From the NCBI RefSeq assembly GCF_024808255.1, contig NZ_JANTYS010000004.1:310001-374000 (forward strand): DNA of 64,000 nt, read 5' to 3'. Source of the stretch: Mucilaginibacter dorajii (GTDB lineage: Bacteria > Bacteroidota > Bacteroidia > Sphingobacteriales > Sphingobacteriaceae). The translations under genes and the position numbers were made by a program. Shown in pieces: positions 42,181 to 50,849 of this stretch; within the stretch, counting starts at the first letter, position 1, and each line of letters starts with the position of its first letter. The notes below the pieces were generated by a model. It saw only the letters and a list, made by a program, of their open reading frames with translations. It did no database searches and was not told where the DNA came from.

Positions 42181-42365
42181 AGGGAGCAAGGACTTTTGGA
42201 GCAAGGATTAAAGACTTTTGGAGTAAGGACTTTTGGATTAAGGAGTAAAGACAGGAAAAAAATGCTGGTTGTTAAACGCTTCGCGTCTTATTTTGTCTAT
42301 AATTATGAATAAAATTTTGTAGCTGTCTTAACTCTTGATTCTATTTTTAATCTCTTGACTCTATT
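42181..42365. repeat. Tandem word arrays between amtB and the alkB-like gene
   Basis: GGAGCAAGGACTTTTGGAGC and variants (GGAGTAAGGACTTTTGGAT, GGAGTAAAGACAGG) run in direct orientation from 42183 to 42257 with no mirrored arm nearby. At 42332-42365 a second vocabulary (CTCTTGATTCTATTTTTAAT, CTCTTGACTCTATTC) overlaps the start of the alkB-like gene; it recurs at 16414. Confidence 0.75.
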
Positions 42366-42978
42366 CGATAATCAACTAAACATCTTTAATACTCCCAATC
42401 AAAATATATTACCTTTTGATGGTGAAGTTTTGCTGTATCCTAACTTTTACCAGGAGGATGGGGTTTATGCTATTTTTGAGGAGCTTAAACACACTATTTT
42501 GTGGAAACAGGATGCAATGAAAATTTATGGTAAAGTAGTGAATTTTCCGCGGCTTACGTCATGGTATGCTGATGGCGACCAGGAGTACATTTACTCTGGT
42601 GTGGTGAACACGCCAATTCCCTTTACACCATTATTACTCAAAATTAAAGAAGCTGCCGAAGCGCAATGTGATAAACAATTTAATTCGGCCCTGCTCAATT
42701 ATTACCGTAACGGCGGCGACAGCATGGGCTGGCATAGCGACGATGAAAAGGAACTTAGCGGCAACCCGGTTATCGCGTCGGCATCATTTGGGGCAACCCG
42801 TACTTTTCAGTTTAAACATAAAACCCAAAAGAACGCCAGGGTATCGGTTGGGTTGAATAATGGCAGTTTGCTAATTATGCAAGGGGCAACACAACACCAT
42901 TGGCTGCACCAGGTGCCTAAAACTGCTAAAGAAATGGGGCCAAGAATCAATATAACCTTCCGGGATATTAAATATTGA
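42355..42978 (+). CDS. AlkB-like 2-oxoglutarate/Fe(II) dioxygenase
   Basis: A 207-aa oxidative demethylase of the AlkB family (ALKBH2/3-like), which removes methyl groups from N1-methyladenine and N3-methylcytosine. The iron ligands are His 127 and Asp 129 in GWHSDDEKE and a later His in QGATQHHWLHQVPK; the 2-oxoglutarate Arg is in RINITFRDI. NYYRNGGDSMGWHSDD is a strong family marker. The start is a TTG at 42355 that falls inside a repeat word, giving MTLFDNQ. No ATG is available nearby, so the repeat may have replaced the original start. Together with the AlkD-like gene it is one of two alkylation-repair genes in the window. Confidence 0.92.
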   Translation: MTLFDNQLNIFNTPNQNILPFDGEVLLYPNFYQEDGVYAIFEELKHTILWKQDAMKIYGKVVNFPRLTSWYADGDQEYIYSGVVNTPIPFTPLLLKIKEAAEAQCDKQFNSALLNYYRNGGDSMGWHSDDEKELSGNPVIASASFGATRTFQFKHKTQKNARVSVGLNNGSLLIMQGATQHHWLHQVPKTAKEMGPRINITFRDIKY

Positions 42979-43048
42979 CCTCGCGCCGCGTTGCAACATC
43001 GGGGATTAAATGATAACTTAGTTTATCTAACTAAATCCATTTGCCGGT

Positions 43049-45031
43049 ATGAAAAAAGCTACACTACTTGCTTTACTTTTAAGCCCGTTGCTGACCGCTA
43101 AAGCCCAAGTCGCATTATCAACCGACGATAGCGACACTTTCTATTTACACAAATTCGCACAGCATATTGGCCAGGAAAGCTACAAGGTAACCAAATATAA
43201 AGACTCAGTTAAATACACCATCGATTTCAAATTTGTTGACCGGGGATCGCCGGTACCGTTAAAAACAAGTTTAACATTAACTCCTGCGGGTTCGCCGATA
43301 GAACTTGTTACCAAAGGAAGCACCTCCAGGTTTTCTACAATTGATGATTGGGTAAGAGTTTCAGATGATGGAGTTTCATACAGGGTTGATGATAAACGGA
43401 CAAGCTATAAAACTGCTGAGCATATCAGTTTCCCGGTGGCAGGTTATTCGCCCACACTGGTGCAGCAGGTAATGCTACAGTATTGGAAAAAAAATAAGCA
43501 GCCGCAAACTTTAAAAACACTGCCTTTTGGCTCGGTTCAAATAAAAAAGGATGGAACAGATCAACTGAACTTTAACGGTAAAACGCTAACCCTCGATAGG
43601 TTTACAGTAGGCGGCCTGGTATGGGGAAATGAATTGATATGGACCGATACTAACGGAAAACTGATTTGCCTTATGACCAATGACGCGGAAGGGGATAAGC
43701 TGGAATCTGTACGAAAGGAATATGAAACCTTGCTGCCCGAACTCATTAGCAGGGCCGCGGTTTATGGTATGCAGATCTTCGCTAAAGCAGCAGCGGCACC
43801 TAACACAACGGTAAAAGTGATTGCCATTACTGGCGGCAACCTGGTTGATGTTAATACCGGAACCGCTATACCCAACGCTGTAGTATTAATAGAGAATGGG
43901 CTTATCAAAACCATCGGAAAAGTGGGTACTGTTACAATACCCGCGGACGCAACTTTAATTGATGCCAAAGGGAAAACCATTTTGCCCGGATTATGGGATA
44001 TGCACGCCCACTTTGAGCAGGCAGAATGGGGCCCGGCGTACCTGGCTGCGGGCGTTACAACTGTTAGGGATTGCGGTAACGAATTTGAATACATTAACGC
44101 GATAAAAAACGCTATAGATAGCGGTAGGGGCGTTGGTCCCAATATCCTGAAGGCAGGTATTATTGACGGTAAGGGGCCAATGTCATTAGGCATTATACAG
44201 GCCGATACGAAAGAGGAGGCTATAAAAGCGGTTGACCGTTATAAAGAAAATGGTTTTGCACAGATAAAAATTTACAGTTCGGTAAAACCGGCTATAGTCA
44301 AAGCTATTTGCGATGAGGCGCACCGCCTTGGCCTTACCGTTACAGGCCATATTCCTAATGGGATGACTTTGCAGCAGGGGGTAGACTCGGGCATGAACAT
44401 GGTAAACCACGAGCAATATGTGTATTCTATTTTAAAAAGAAACAAAGACCGGTCTGTTAATTTCGACGACTCGGTAAGTATAGCGGCCATAAAGTTTATT
44501 AAAGACCATCACGTAGTGATCGACCCAACTTTAGGTGTTTTTGAACTGGCTTTCCGCAATGTAAAGGATAGTATCACCAATCTTGAACCTGCATACAATA
44601 CACTGCCGCCGCCATTACAAACGTTGTTCAAAAACATGGGGATGGAGCCGGCCGATGCAATTAAATACAAACCGCTGATGCAAAGTATGGCCATATCTGT
44701 TAAAAAATTATATGACGCGGGCGTAATTATTGTTGCCGGTACCGATATGGGTTTCCCTGGTTTTAGTTTGGATAGGGAGTTGGAGTTATATGTAAACGCC
44801 GGCTTAACACCTGCCCAGGCTATAAAAACGGCTACCATTACCCCGGCTATAGTTATGGGTGTTGATAACAAAACGGGCTCAGTTGAAGCTGGTAAACAGG
44901 CCGACATTATATTGGTAGATGGCGATCCCTTAAACAATATCAGCGATATCCGTAAGGTATCGGTAGTGATAAAGGCCGGCAGGGTTTATGATCCGGTGTC
45001 GTTACACCAGATGGTTGGTTTTTCGCGGTAA
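43049..45031 (+). CDS. Exported amidohydrolase with an extra N-terminal domain
   Basis: A 660-aa protein with a signal peptide (TLLALLLSPLLTAKAQ). Residues about 20-240 form a domain I do not recognise (rich in beta strands, HISFPVAGYSPTLVQQVMLQ and similar). Then comes an imidazolonepropionase-like amidohydrolase: VIAITGGNLVDVNTGTAIPN near 250, metal residues in WDMHAHFEQ, a candidate carboxy-Lys in FAQIKIYSSV, the His of TVTGHIPNGM, and the Asp of VAGTDMGFPG. Such enzymes cleave cyclic amides or dipeptides. Substrate unknown. The signal peptide places it in the periplasm. Confidence 0.85.
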   Translation: MKKATLLALLLSPLLTAKAQVALSTDDSDTFYLHKFAQHIGQESYKVTKYKDSVKYTIDFKFVDRGSPVPLKTSLTLTPAGSPIELVTKGSTSRFSTIDDWVRVSDDGVSYRVDDKRTSYKTAEHISFPVAGYSPTLVQQVMLQYWKKNKQPQTLKTLPFGSVQIKKDGTDQLNFNGKTLTLDRFTVGGLVWGNELIWTDTNGKLICLMTNDAEGDKLESVRKEYETLLPELISRAAVYGMQIFAKAAAAPNTTVKVIAITGGNLVDVNTGTAIPNAVVLIENGLIKTIGKVGTVTIPADATLIDAKGKTILPGLWDMHAHFEQAEWGPAYLAAGVTTVRDCGNEFEYINAIKNAIDSGRGVGPNILKAGIIDGKGPMSLGIIQADTKEEAIKAVDRYKENGFAQIKIYSSVKPAIVKAICDEAHRLGLTVTGHIPNGMTLQQGVDSGMNMVNHEQYVYSILKRNKDRSVNFDDSVSIAAIKFIKDHHVVIDPTLGVFELAFRNVKDSITNLEPAYNTLPPPLQTLFKNMGMEPADAIKYKPLMQSMAISVKKLYDAGVIIVAGTDMGFPGFSLDRELELYVNAGLTPAQAIKTATITPAIVMGVDNKTGSVEAGKQADIILVDGDPLNNISDIRKVSVVIKAGRVYDPVSLHQMVGFSR

Positions 45032-45048
45032 TTTGGTAATTTAGTGCC

Positions 45049-45411
45049 ATGCAGCAGGAATTGATAACCTTATACCGGCCTGTTGGCCCTAAAGAGCTTA
45101 AACTGATAGAAGAATCTGGTTTTAAAAGATTCCCGAAAAGATTGGCGCAGCAACCTATTTTTTACCCGGTGATGAATGAGGCTTATGCTATACAAATAGC
45201 CCGCGACTGGAATGTGCCTGCATCGGGCTCAGGCTTTGTAACCCGTTTTAGTTTGCCTGCCGATTTTTTAGCAAAATACAATGTTGAAAATGTTGGCGGC
45301 CCCATTCATAACGAACTTTGGGTCCCTGCCGAAGAGTTAGAAGATTTTAATGATCACATCATTGGTCCGATAGAAATAACGCAATTTTTTTACCCCGAAG
45401 AGGGGAATTAA
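45049..45411 (+). CDS. Small conserved protein of the type annotated ADP-ribosylation/crystallin J1
   Basis: A 120-aa soluble protein. The pattern LITLYRPVGPKELKLIEESG, RLAQQPIFYPVMNEAYAIQI, ARDWN, SGFVTRFSLPADF and HNELWVPAEELEDFNDHIIG is widespread in bacteria, and such proteins are often labelled ADP-ribosylation/crystallin J1 without proof of function. The compact beta-rich pattern resembles small ADP-ribosyltransferase-like folds, but I cannot identify catalytic residues with confidence. It begins 17 bases after the amidohydrolase stop, so it may be co-transcribed. Confidence 0.6.
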   Translation: MQQELITLYRPVGPKELKLIEESGFKRFPKRLAQQPIFYPVMNEAYAIQIARDWNVPASGSGFVTRFSLPADFLAKYNVENVGGPIHNELWVPAEELEDFNDHIIGPIEITQFFYPEEGN

Positions 45412-45473
45412 TGTTGCGACAAATAAATGCAATGTAATGACAAATGATTTTACAAAGAGTCCATTATAAATGA

Positions 45474-45481
45474 TACCTTTG
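45474..45481 (+). promoter_or_regulatory. -7 box for the purF-like gene
   Basis: TACCTTTG matches TAnnTTTG, with the same TTTGCAGC context as engB and nuoH. It lies 17 bases before the ATG. No clear -33 element. Confidence 0.5.
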
Positions 45482-45498
45482 CAGCCTCATTCCGAATC

Positions 45499-47406
45499 AT
45501 GAGCGATCAGATTAAACATGAATGCGGTGTGGCATTTATCCGCTTATTAAAGCCACTATCTTTTTATCAGAAAAAGTACGGAACTGCGCTGTACGGCCTG
45601 AACAAGCTTTACCTTTTAATGGAAAAACAACACAACCGCGGCCAGGATGGCGCAGGTGTTGCTACCATTAAATTAGATATAGCCCCGGGCAAACGTTACA
45701 TAAGCAGGCACCGCTCAATGGCTTCAAACGCTGTTGCTGATATCTTCGAATACATCCAGAAGAAATTCGCGGATATTCAAAAGGAAACTCCCGAAAAAAT
45801 GCTTGACGCCGAGTGGCTTAAAGAACACGTGAGCTTTACAGGCGAAGTTTTATTAGGGCACCTGCGTTATGGTACCCACGGTAAAAATAGCATTGAAAGC
45901 TGCCACCCGTTTTTAAGGCAAAACAACTGGCAAACCCGTAACCTGGTTATTGCAGGTAACTTTAACATGACTAATGTTGATGAGTTACTGCAACAGCTTT
46001 ACGATTTGGGTCAGCATCCTAAGGAGCAAGCCGACACCATCACCGTATTGGAAAAAATGGGCCACTTTATCGATACCGAGAACCAGGGCTTGTTTGATCA
46101 GTACAAACGCGAGGGTTTGGACGATAACGTAGAGATTAGCAAGCTGATTGCCAACGATATGGATGTTGCCAAAATTTTGACCAAATCGGCCAAAAACTGG
46201 GATGGCGGTTATACCATAGCCGGTATTTTGGGCCATGGTGACGCGTTTGTAATGCGCGATCCTGTTGGTATCCGCCCGGCATTCTATTATTATAACGACG
46301 AGATTGTGGTGGCTGCTTCAGAGCGCCCTGCTATTCAAACCGCGTTTAATATTCCGATGGAAGAGATCAGGGAAATTAAACCTGGTCACGCGCTTATTGT
46401 TAAAAAGAACGGTAAGATAACCGAAACCATGTTTAGCGAGCCAAAGGAAAAAAAATCATGTTCTTTTGAACGGATCTATTTTTCACGCGGCAGTGATGCT
46501 TCTATTTATCGTGAACGTAAACAATTAGGCAGGCTGCTTTGCCCTCAAATATTGGATGCTGTTAACCACGATATTAAAAACACCGTATTCTCCTATATCC
46601 CAAACACAGCCGAGGTCGCGTTTTACGGGATGGTTGAAGGTGTTCACAAATATGTAAAAAAATATCAGCGTGATAGGTTGTTAAGCCGCGAAGACAAGAT
46701 AAGCGATGAAGAGCTTACCGAGATACTGGCGCTTGCACCACGTGTGGAGAAAATAGCTATTAAGGACGTTAAACTCCGTACTTTCATTACCCAGGATGCC
46801 GACCGCAGCGAAATGGTTGCCCACGTTTATGACACCACCTATGGTTTAATTAAACGTGATACCGATACCCTGGTTGTGCTTGACGACTCGATTGTACGTG
46901 GCACCACACTTAAACAAAGTATCCTGAAAATATTAGACAGGTTAGGCCCTACCAAGGTTGTTGTGGTATCATCGGCTCCGCAGATCCGTTACCCTGATTG
47001 CTACGGTATCGATATGTCGCGAATGGGCGAGTTTGTTGCTTTTGAAGCTGCCATCAGCCTGTTAAAGGAAATGGATAGGGAAGATGTGATCCTTGATGTT
47101 TACCAAAAATGTAAGGATAGCATTAAACTGCCTAAAGAGAAGGTACAAAACCATGTGAAGGCGATATACGAGCTATTTACAGATCAGCAGGTTTCTGACC
47201 GTATAGCCCAGATCATCACCCCCAAAGAGATTAAATGCGAGGTAAAGGTAATTTATCAAACTTTAGATAACCTGCACATTGCCTGCCCCGATCATACCGG
47301 CGACTGGTACTTTAGCGGTGATTACCCAACCCCAGGCGGTAACAAAGTTGTTAACCGCGCCTTTGTTAACTGGATGGAAGGTAAAAACCAAAGAGCTTAT
47401 ATGTAG
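45499..47406 (+). CDS. Amidophosphoribosyltransferase, long Bacteroidota form
   Basis: A 635-aa PurF-type protein, which transfers ammonia from glutamine to PRPP in purine synthesis. The N-terminal glutaminase starts MSDQIKHECGVAF; the nucleophile Cys 9 would be exposed after removal of eight residues, as in processed PurF enzymes. EKQHNRGQDGAGVATI and GHLRYGTHGKNS follow. The phosphoribosyltransferase PRPP loop VVLDDSIVRGTTLKQSI lies near 455. The C-terminal extension (about 130 residues, ending YPTPGGNKVVNRAFVNWMEG) makes it longer than the usual 470-510-aa PurF. Many Bacteroidota carry this long paralogue as well as a standard purF, so I leave the symbol blank. The stop codon TAG is followed by a CCCC palindrome. 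Confidence 0.88.
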   Translation: MSDQIKHECGVAFIRLLKPLSFYQKKYGTALYGLNKLYLLMEKQHNRGQDGAGVATIKLDIAPGKRYISRHRSMASNAVADIFEYIQKKFADIQKETPEKMLDAEWLKEHVSFTGEVLLGHLRYGTHGKNSIESCHPFLRQNNWQTRNLVIAGNFNMTNVDELLQQLYDLGQHPKEQADTITVLEKMGHFIDTENQGLFDQYKREGLDDNVEISKLIANDMDVAKILTKSAKNWDGGYTIAGILGHGDAFVMRDPVGIRPAFYYYNDEIVVAASERPAIQTAFNIPMEEIREIKPGHALIVKKNGKITETMFSEPKEKKSCSFERIYFSRGSDASIYRERKQLGRLLCPQILDAVNHDIKNTVFSYIPNTAEVAFYGMVEGVHKYVKKYQRDRLLSREDKISDEELTEILALAPRVEKIAIKDVKLRTFITQDADRSEMVAHVYDTTYGLIKRDTDTLVVLDDSIVRGTTLKQSILKILDRLGPTKVVVVSSAPQIRYPDCYGIDMSRMGEFVAFEAAISLLKEMDREDVILDVYQKCKDSIKLPKEKVQNHVKAIYELFTDQQVSDRIAQIITPKEIKCEVKVIYQTLDNLHIACPDHTGDWYFSGDYPTPGGNKVVNRAFVNWMEGKNQRAYM

Positions 47407-47755
47407 CCCCTGGCCCCCTAAAGGGGGAGTGAAAATATTAAGGCGATGAAATTAATTTCATCGCCTTTTTTATTGTACAAGTAAATCAAAAAGCTCCCCC
47501 TTCAGGGCTACCGTGTATACACATCTTTCTAAAAAAGAAAAATGTCATTTCGATAGAGCGAAGGAGGGGTATAAGATGGGGGCGAAAGAGAAATCTTCGA
47601 CGCCCTGCACCGTCGAATGTCCGCTTTTACAAGATTTCTCCTCACCTCCGGCGCGCAATCCCACTGGTTCGTTCGAAATGACAACGTTTTTTATTGATGA
47701 TATGACTCCAAAAAGATGTGGGTACACGGGAGCATTCAGGGGGCCGGGGGACTCA
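47406..47755. repeat. Nested palindrome cluster between purF and lysE genes
   Basis: From outside in: the purF stop is followed by CCCCTGGCCCCCTAAAGGGGG, mirrored by CTCCCCCTTCAGGGCTA (47494-47510) around the terminator. Then CCGTGTATACACATCTTT (47511-47528) is mirrored by AAAGATGTGGGTACACGG (47712-47729). Inside that, TGTCATTTCGATAGAGCG and GAGAAATCTT (47543-47597) are mirrored by AAGATTTCTC and GTTCGTTCGAAATGACA (47631-47683). The last palindrome (GGCGCC at 47765) codes for the end of the LysE protein. No gene lies in this 346-bp gap. Confidence 0.8.
47441..47472 (+). terminator. Terminator after the purF-like gene
   Basis: AGGCGATGAAAT pairs perfectly with ATTTCATCGCCT over 12 bp around a two-base centre, followed by six Ts. 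Confidence 0.88.
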
Positions 47756-48409
47756 CGACGCCGTTGGCGCCGAGAAAATAATATGGGTAAGCAGTTTATC
47801 AACCAAAACCAATGAGGCTATGATTAAGGCGATACCGGCAACTTCATTTAAGCGATGGATAAGTTTAACCGAGATCCTGTCGCGCAGTTTATCAGCGTAG
47901 AAGGCTTTAAGGGTATCCATGCCAAACTGCAGGATAAGAATGGTAAGAAACATTACCGCGATGTGAAATGATCTATGTGGGCTGCCAACCAGGAAGGTAG
48001 TACTCGCGGCGCCAATAACCACCGTCCAATGGAAAAGGAGGGTAGGGTTAAAAATACACATCAGAAAACCTTTAAGGAAGTAGCCAAATCTATCGGCACC
48101 GGTAGGTACCTTATTGCCGTAGTTGATCTCGGCTTTTTTAAACATATAATAAAGGCCAAGCGCAAATAATATGGCACTGCCTACAATACCCGCTATGAGT
48201 TTTGTATGATCAGATACATCAATGTATTGTGATCCAAATAATAAGGCACCCACAAAAAAAACGTCGCTGCTTACAACGCCGAGTGCAAGAGCAACGCCTG
48301 CATGAAAACCTTTTTCAATGCTGGTTTTAATAAGAGCAAAAAAGACCGGGCCAGTTAAAAACGTCAACACTAATCCAAACCCTATACCCGAAACAATGGC
48401 TTTTATCAT
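47753..48409 (-). CDS. LysE family translocator
   Basis: A 218-aa membrane protein of the LysE/RhtB exporter family, with about six helices. The N-terminal signature is GFGLVLTFLTGPVFFALIKT, which holds the conserved Gly-Pro turn, followed by GFHAGVALALGVVSSDVFF. The family exports amino acids; the substrate is unknown. The last five codons (APTAS) are encoded by the edge of the neighbouring palindrome cluster, so the C-terminus may have been altered by it. It converges with the purF-like gene. Confidence 0.88.
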   Translation of the reverse strand: MIKAIVSGIGFGLVLTFLTGPVFFALIKTSIEKGFHAGVALALGVVSSDVFFVGALLFGSQYIDVSDHTKLIAGIVGSAILFALGLYYMFKKAEINYGNKVPTGADRFGYFLKGFLMCIFNPTLLFHWTVVIGAASTTFLVGSPHRSFHIAVMFLTILILQFGMDTLKAFYADKLRDRISVKLIHRLNEVAGIALIIASLVLVDKLLTHIIFSAPTAS

Positions 48410-48576
48410 TAAGTTAGGCTTTGTTCATTTTTGAACAATGCGAATATGCAATTTTATCTATTAAACAACGAAACTTAAAATTGTGATTTATTTAATTAAA
48501 AAAAGTATAGCCACTTTTACAAAAAATGAATTATGTTTAACGATTCAAAATCTATTCTGTATAACCAATTTTAAAA

Positions 48577-50232
48577 ATGGAACAAAACAAGGCCAAAAGT
48601 TATAGTTCGGCGCTTTATACGCTAATAACTGTATTTTTCTTCTGGGGTTTCTTAGCCGCCTCTAATGGTGTATTCATACCCTTTTGCAAAGAACACTTTC
48701 ACTTAACCCAGTTTGAATCACAGTTGATCGACTTTACCTTTTATGGTGGTTATTTCATTGGCTCACTGATATTATATTTTGCCTCATCTATAAGCAAAGT
48801 AGATATCATGAATAAAATGGGTTATAAAAATGGTATTATTTTAGGTCTTATTGTATCGGCAGTTGGTGCATTGGGTATGATTCCCGCTATCGCTTCAGGT
48901 TCTTTCGGCTTTATATTAGCAGTATTTTTCATTATAGCTGTTGGTTTTTCATTGCAACAAACAGCAGCGAATCCGTTTGTGGTGGCTTTAGGTCCACCGG
49001 AGACTGGTTCAAACCGTTTAAATTTTGCAGGTAGTATCAATAACATCGGTGGTTTGTTAGGCCCGGTGGTTGTGGGAATTATTTTGTTTGGTTCGGCATC
49101 GGCTAAAATTGCAGCTAAGGATGTGCAGATCTCTTCCGTAAATAACCTTTATTACATGCTTGCCGGTTTGTTTATTGCGGTTGCTATATTCTTTTGGTTT
49201 TCAAACTTACCAAAGGTTACCAGCGACGAAAAAATAGAGCCGAGTGGTAAAGCAAATACCCCGCTTTTAATTATGTTTTTGGCGTTCCTGCTTATTTTGG
49301 CAGCCGACCCGTTAAGTGCTTATCTCAATAAGCTGCTATCTTCAGATCACATAAAAAGCCAGTATTTTGTTTACGCATCTTTAGCTATTATTGTATTAAC
49401 ACTGGTAGGTACCATATTGGCCGCTAAAAAAAGCAAAGAAGGCTGGGGCGCTATGCAATATCCTCAATTGATTTTGGGTATGCTGGCCATATTTACTTAT
49501 GTCGGTACCGAGGTTACTATCCAAAGTAACATGGGCTCATTGTTAAAAACGCCTGAGTTTGGTTCTTTCAAGGAATCGGAAATAGCACCATATATCTCAT
49601 TATATTGGGGTAGCTTAATGATCGGTCGTTTTGCAGGTGCAATTGGTGCGTTCAATCTTTCAAAAACTGCTAAATACGTACTAACCATCCTGATCCCTTT
49701 CATCGCGTTTGGTATTGTATTGCTTGTAAATGCTGCAACCGGTGTAAACGTGAGTAACCTGTATGGTTATGCAGCTTGTGTAGCTATCCTGATTGTTGCT
49801 TTCTTTATCGGTCAGCAAAAACCTACCCGTACACTGGCTGTATTGGGTTTATTAGGTATGGTATTTATGTTAACAGGTTTGGCTACAACCGGTAAGGTTG
49901 CAACCTTTGCCTTTATCAGTGGTGGGTTGTGCTGTTCAATTATGTGGCCTTCCATTTTCTCATTAGCTATTACAGGTTTAGGAAAATACACCAGCCAGGG
50001 TTCGGCATTTTTGATCATGATGATTCTTGGTGGTTCAATCATTCCACCATTGCAAGGTAAAATAGCCGATGGTAGCAACAATGTTATCCCCGGCATGAGC
50101 GGTATTCACTTCTCTTATATAGTACCTGTATTGGGCTTTGCTTACCTTGCTTATTTTGCGTGGAAAGTTAGCCGCGAACTACGCAGTCAGGGTATCGATC
50201 TTGACCATGTTGAAGTAGCAGCCGGCCACTAA
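48577..50232 (+). CDS. FucP-type sugar MFS transporter with a central insertion
   Basis: A 551-aa major-facilitator protein of the fucose/glucose-galactose permease group. The N-terminal half starts [20 protein letters not shown], with [16 protein letters not shown] and the family marker [16 protein letters not shown]. The C-terminal half has [18 protein letters not shown] and [19 protein letters not shown]. Compared with about 430 aa for FucP it is longer. The region about 228-290 adds two more hydrophobic segments ([20 protein letters not shown] and [20 protein letters not shown]), suggesting 14 helices. A sugar-proton symport role is inferred from the family. Confidence 0.88.
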   Translation: MEQNKAKSYSSALYTLITVFFFWGFLAASNGVFIPFCKEHFHLTQFESQLIDFTFYGGYFIGSLILYFASSISKVDIMNKMGYKNGIILGLIVSAVGALGMIPAIASGSFGFILAVFFIIAVGFSLQQTAANPFVVALGPPETGSNRLNFAGSINNIGGLLGPVVVGIILFGSASAKIAAKDVQISSVNNLYYMLAGLFIAVAIFFWFSNLPKVTSDEKIEPSGKANTPLLIMFLAFLLILAADPLSAYLNKLLSSDHIKSQYFVYASLAIIVLTLVGTILAAKKSKEGWGAMQYPQLILGMLAIFTYVGTEVTIQSNMGSLLKTPEFGSFKESEIAPYISLYWGSLMIGRFAGAIGAFNLSKTAKYVLTILIPFIAFGIVLLVNAATGVNVSNLYGYAACVAILIVAFFIGQQKPTRTLAVLGLLGMVFMLTGLATTGKVATFAFISGGLCCSIMWPSIFSLAITGLGKYTSQGSAFLIMMILGGSIIPPLQGKIADGSNNVIPGMSGIHFSYIVPVLGFAYLAYFAWKVSRELRSQGIDLDHVEVAAGH

Positions 50233-50243
50233 TTTTTAAAACT

Positions 50244-50319
50244 GTCATTGGTCATTGGGTCATTAAGTCATTTTTTAGGTGATTTAATGACCCAATGACG
50301 TTAATGACCAAATGACTTA
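50244..50319. repeat. GTCATTGGTCATTGGGTC array with mirrored arm before the dCMP deaminase gene
   Basis: GTCATTGGTCATTGGGTCAT (50244) and AAGTCATT are mirrored by AATGACCCAATGACG and AATGACCAAATGAC (50286-50316). The right arm touches the ATG of the dCMP deaminase gene. The same vocabulary sits at the start of mnmD (61348-61378). Confidence 0.85.
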
Positions 50320-50778
50320 ATGATGAAACCAAGTTTCGATTCTATTTTTATGAACCTGGCAACAGACCTGGCTATGCGCTCACACTGTGTTAAAGCTCAC
50401 GTAGGCGCTGTTTTAACCCGCGATACCCGTATTATATCCATAGGCTACAACGGGCCGCCTGCGGGCACGCATAACTGCGACGAGGAATGGCCGGGGGTAG
50501 GTTGCGCACGCGATTCAAAAGGGAGCTGTTCCTTAGCCCTCCACGCCGAAGAAAACGCGATATTATACGCCGTAAAAAGCGGTGCCCGTTTAGAGGGTGC
50601 AACTTTGTACACCACACTTTCGCCTTGTATTGCTTGCGCGAGGCTCATCTATTCGGCAGGGATAACCAAAGTTTACTTTGATAAATCATACGCCGAGTAC
50701 AAAGGCATTGGCAGCGATGAAGGTGTTGATTTTTTAAACAGGTTTGGGGTACCTACAGTAAGGTTTGTGGAGGATTAA
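50320..50778 (+). CDS. dCMP deaminase family protein
   Basis: A 152-aa zinc deaminase that converts dCMP to dUMP for thymidylate synthesis, related to ComEB. The zinc site is LHAEENAILYAV near residue 83 and LSPCIACARLI near 108. The N-terminal GAVLTRDTRIISIGYNGPPA and HNCDEEWPGVGC are typical of dCMP deaminases. Two tandem ATG codons (50320 and 50323) both fit; they lie at the edge of the repeat. It converges with cmk, another pyrimidine-nucleotide enzyme. Confidence 0.9.
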   Translation: MMKPSFDSIFMNLATDLAMRSHCVKAHVGAVLTRDTRIISIGYNGPPAGTHNCDEEWPGVGCARDSKGSCSLALHAEENAILYAVKSGARLEGATLYTTLSPCIACARLIYSAGITKVYFDKSYAEYKGIGSDEGVDFLNRFGVPTVRFVED

Positions 50779-50801
50779 AGTGGAAGAGCAGTGACGAATT
50801 C

Positions 50802-50834
50802 AGACTTACGAAGTTTCAAAAACTTCGTAAGTCT
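50802..50834. repeat. 15-bp perfect palindrome between dCMP deaminase gene and cmk
   Basis: AGACTTACGAAGTTT and AAACTTCGTAAGTCT flank a 3-base centre. This is the second copy of the palindrome at 6186-6218 and again lies between convergent genes. Confidence 0.9.
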
Positions 50835-50849
50835 CCGTAGAAGAGTCTT

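Noticed and set aside
47513..47815. A 100-codon plus-strand frame in the purF-lysE spacer
   Set aside because: It consists of nested palindromes and overlaps the end of the LysE gene on the other strand.
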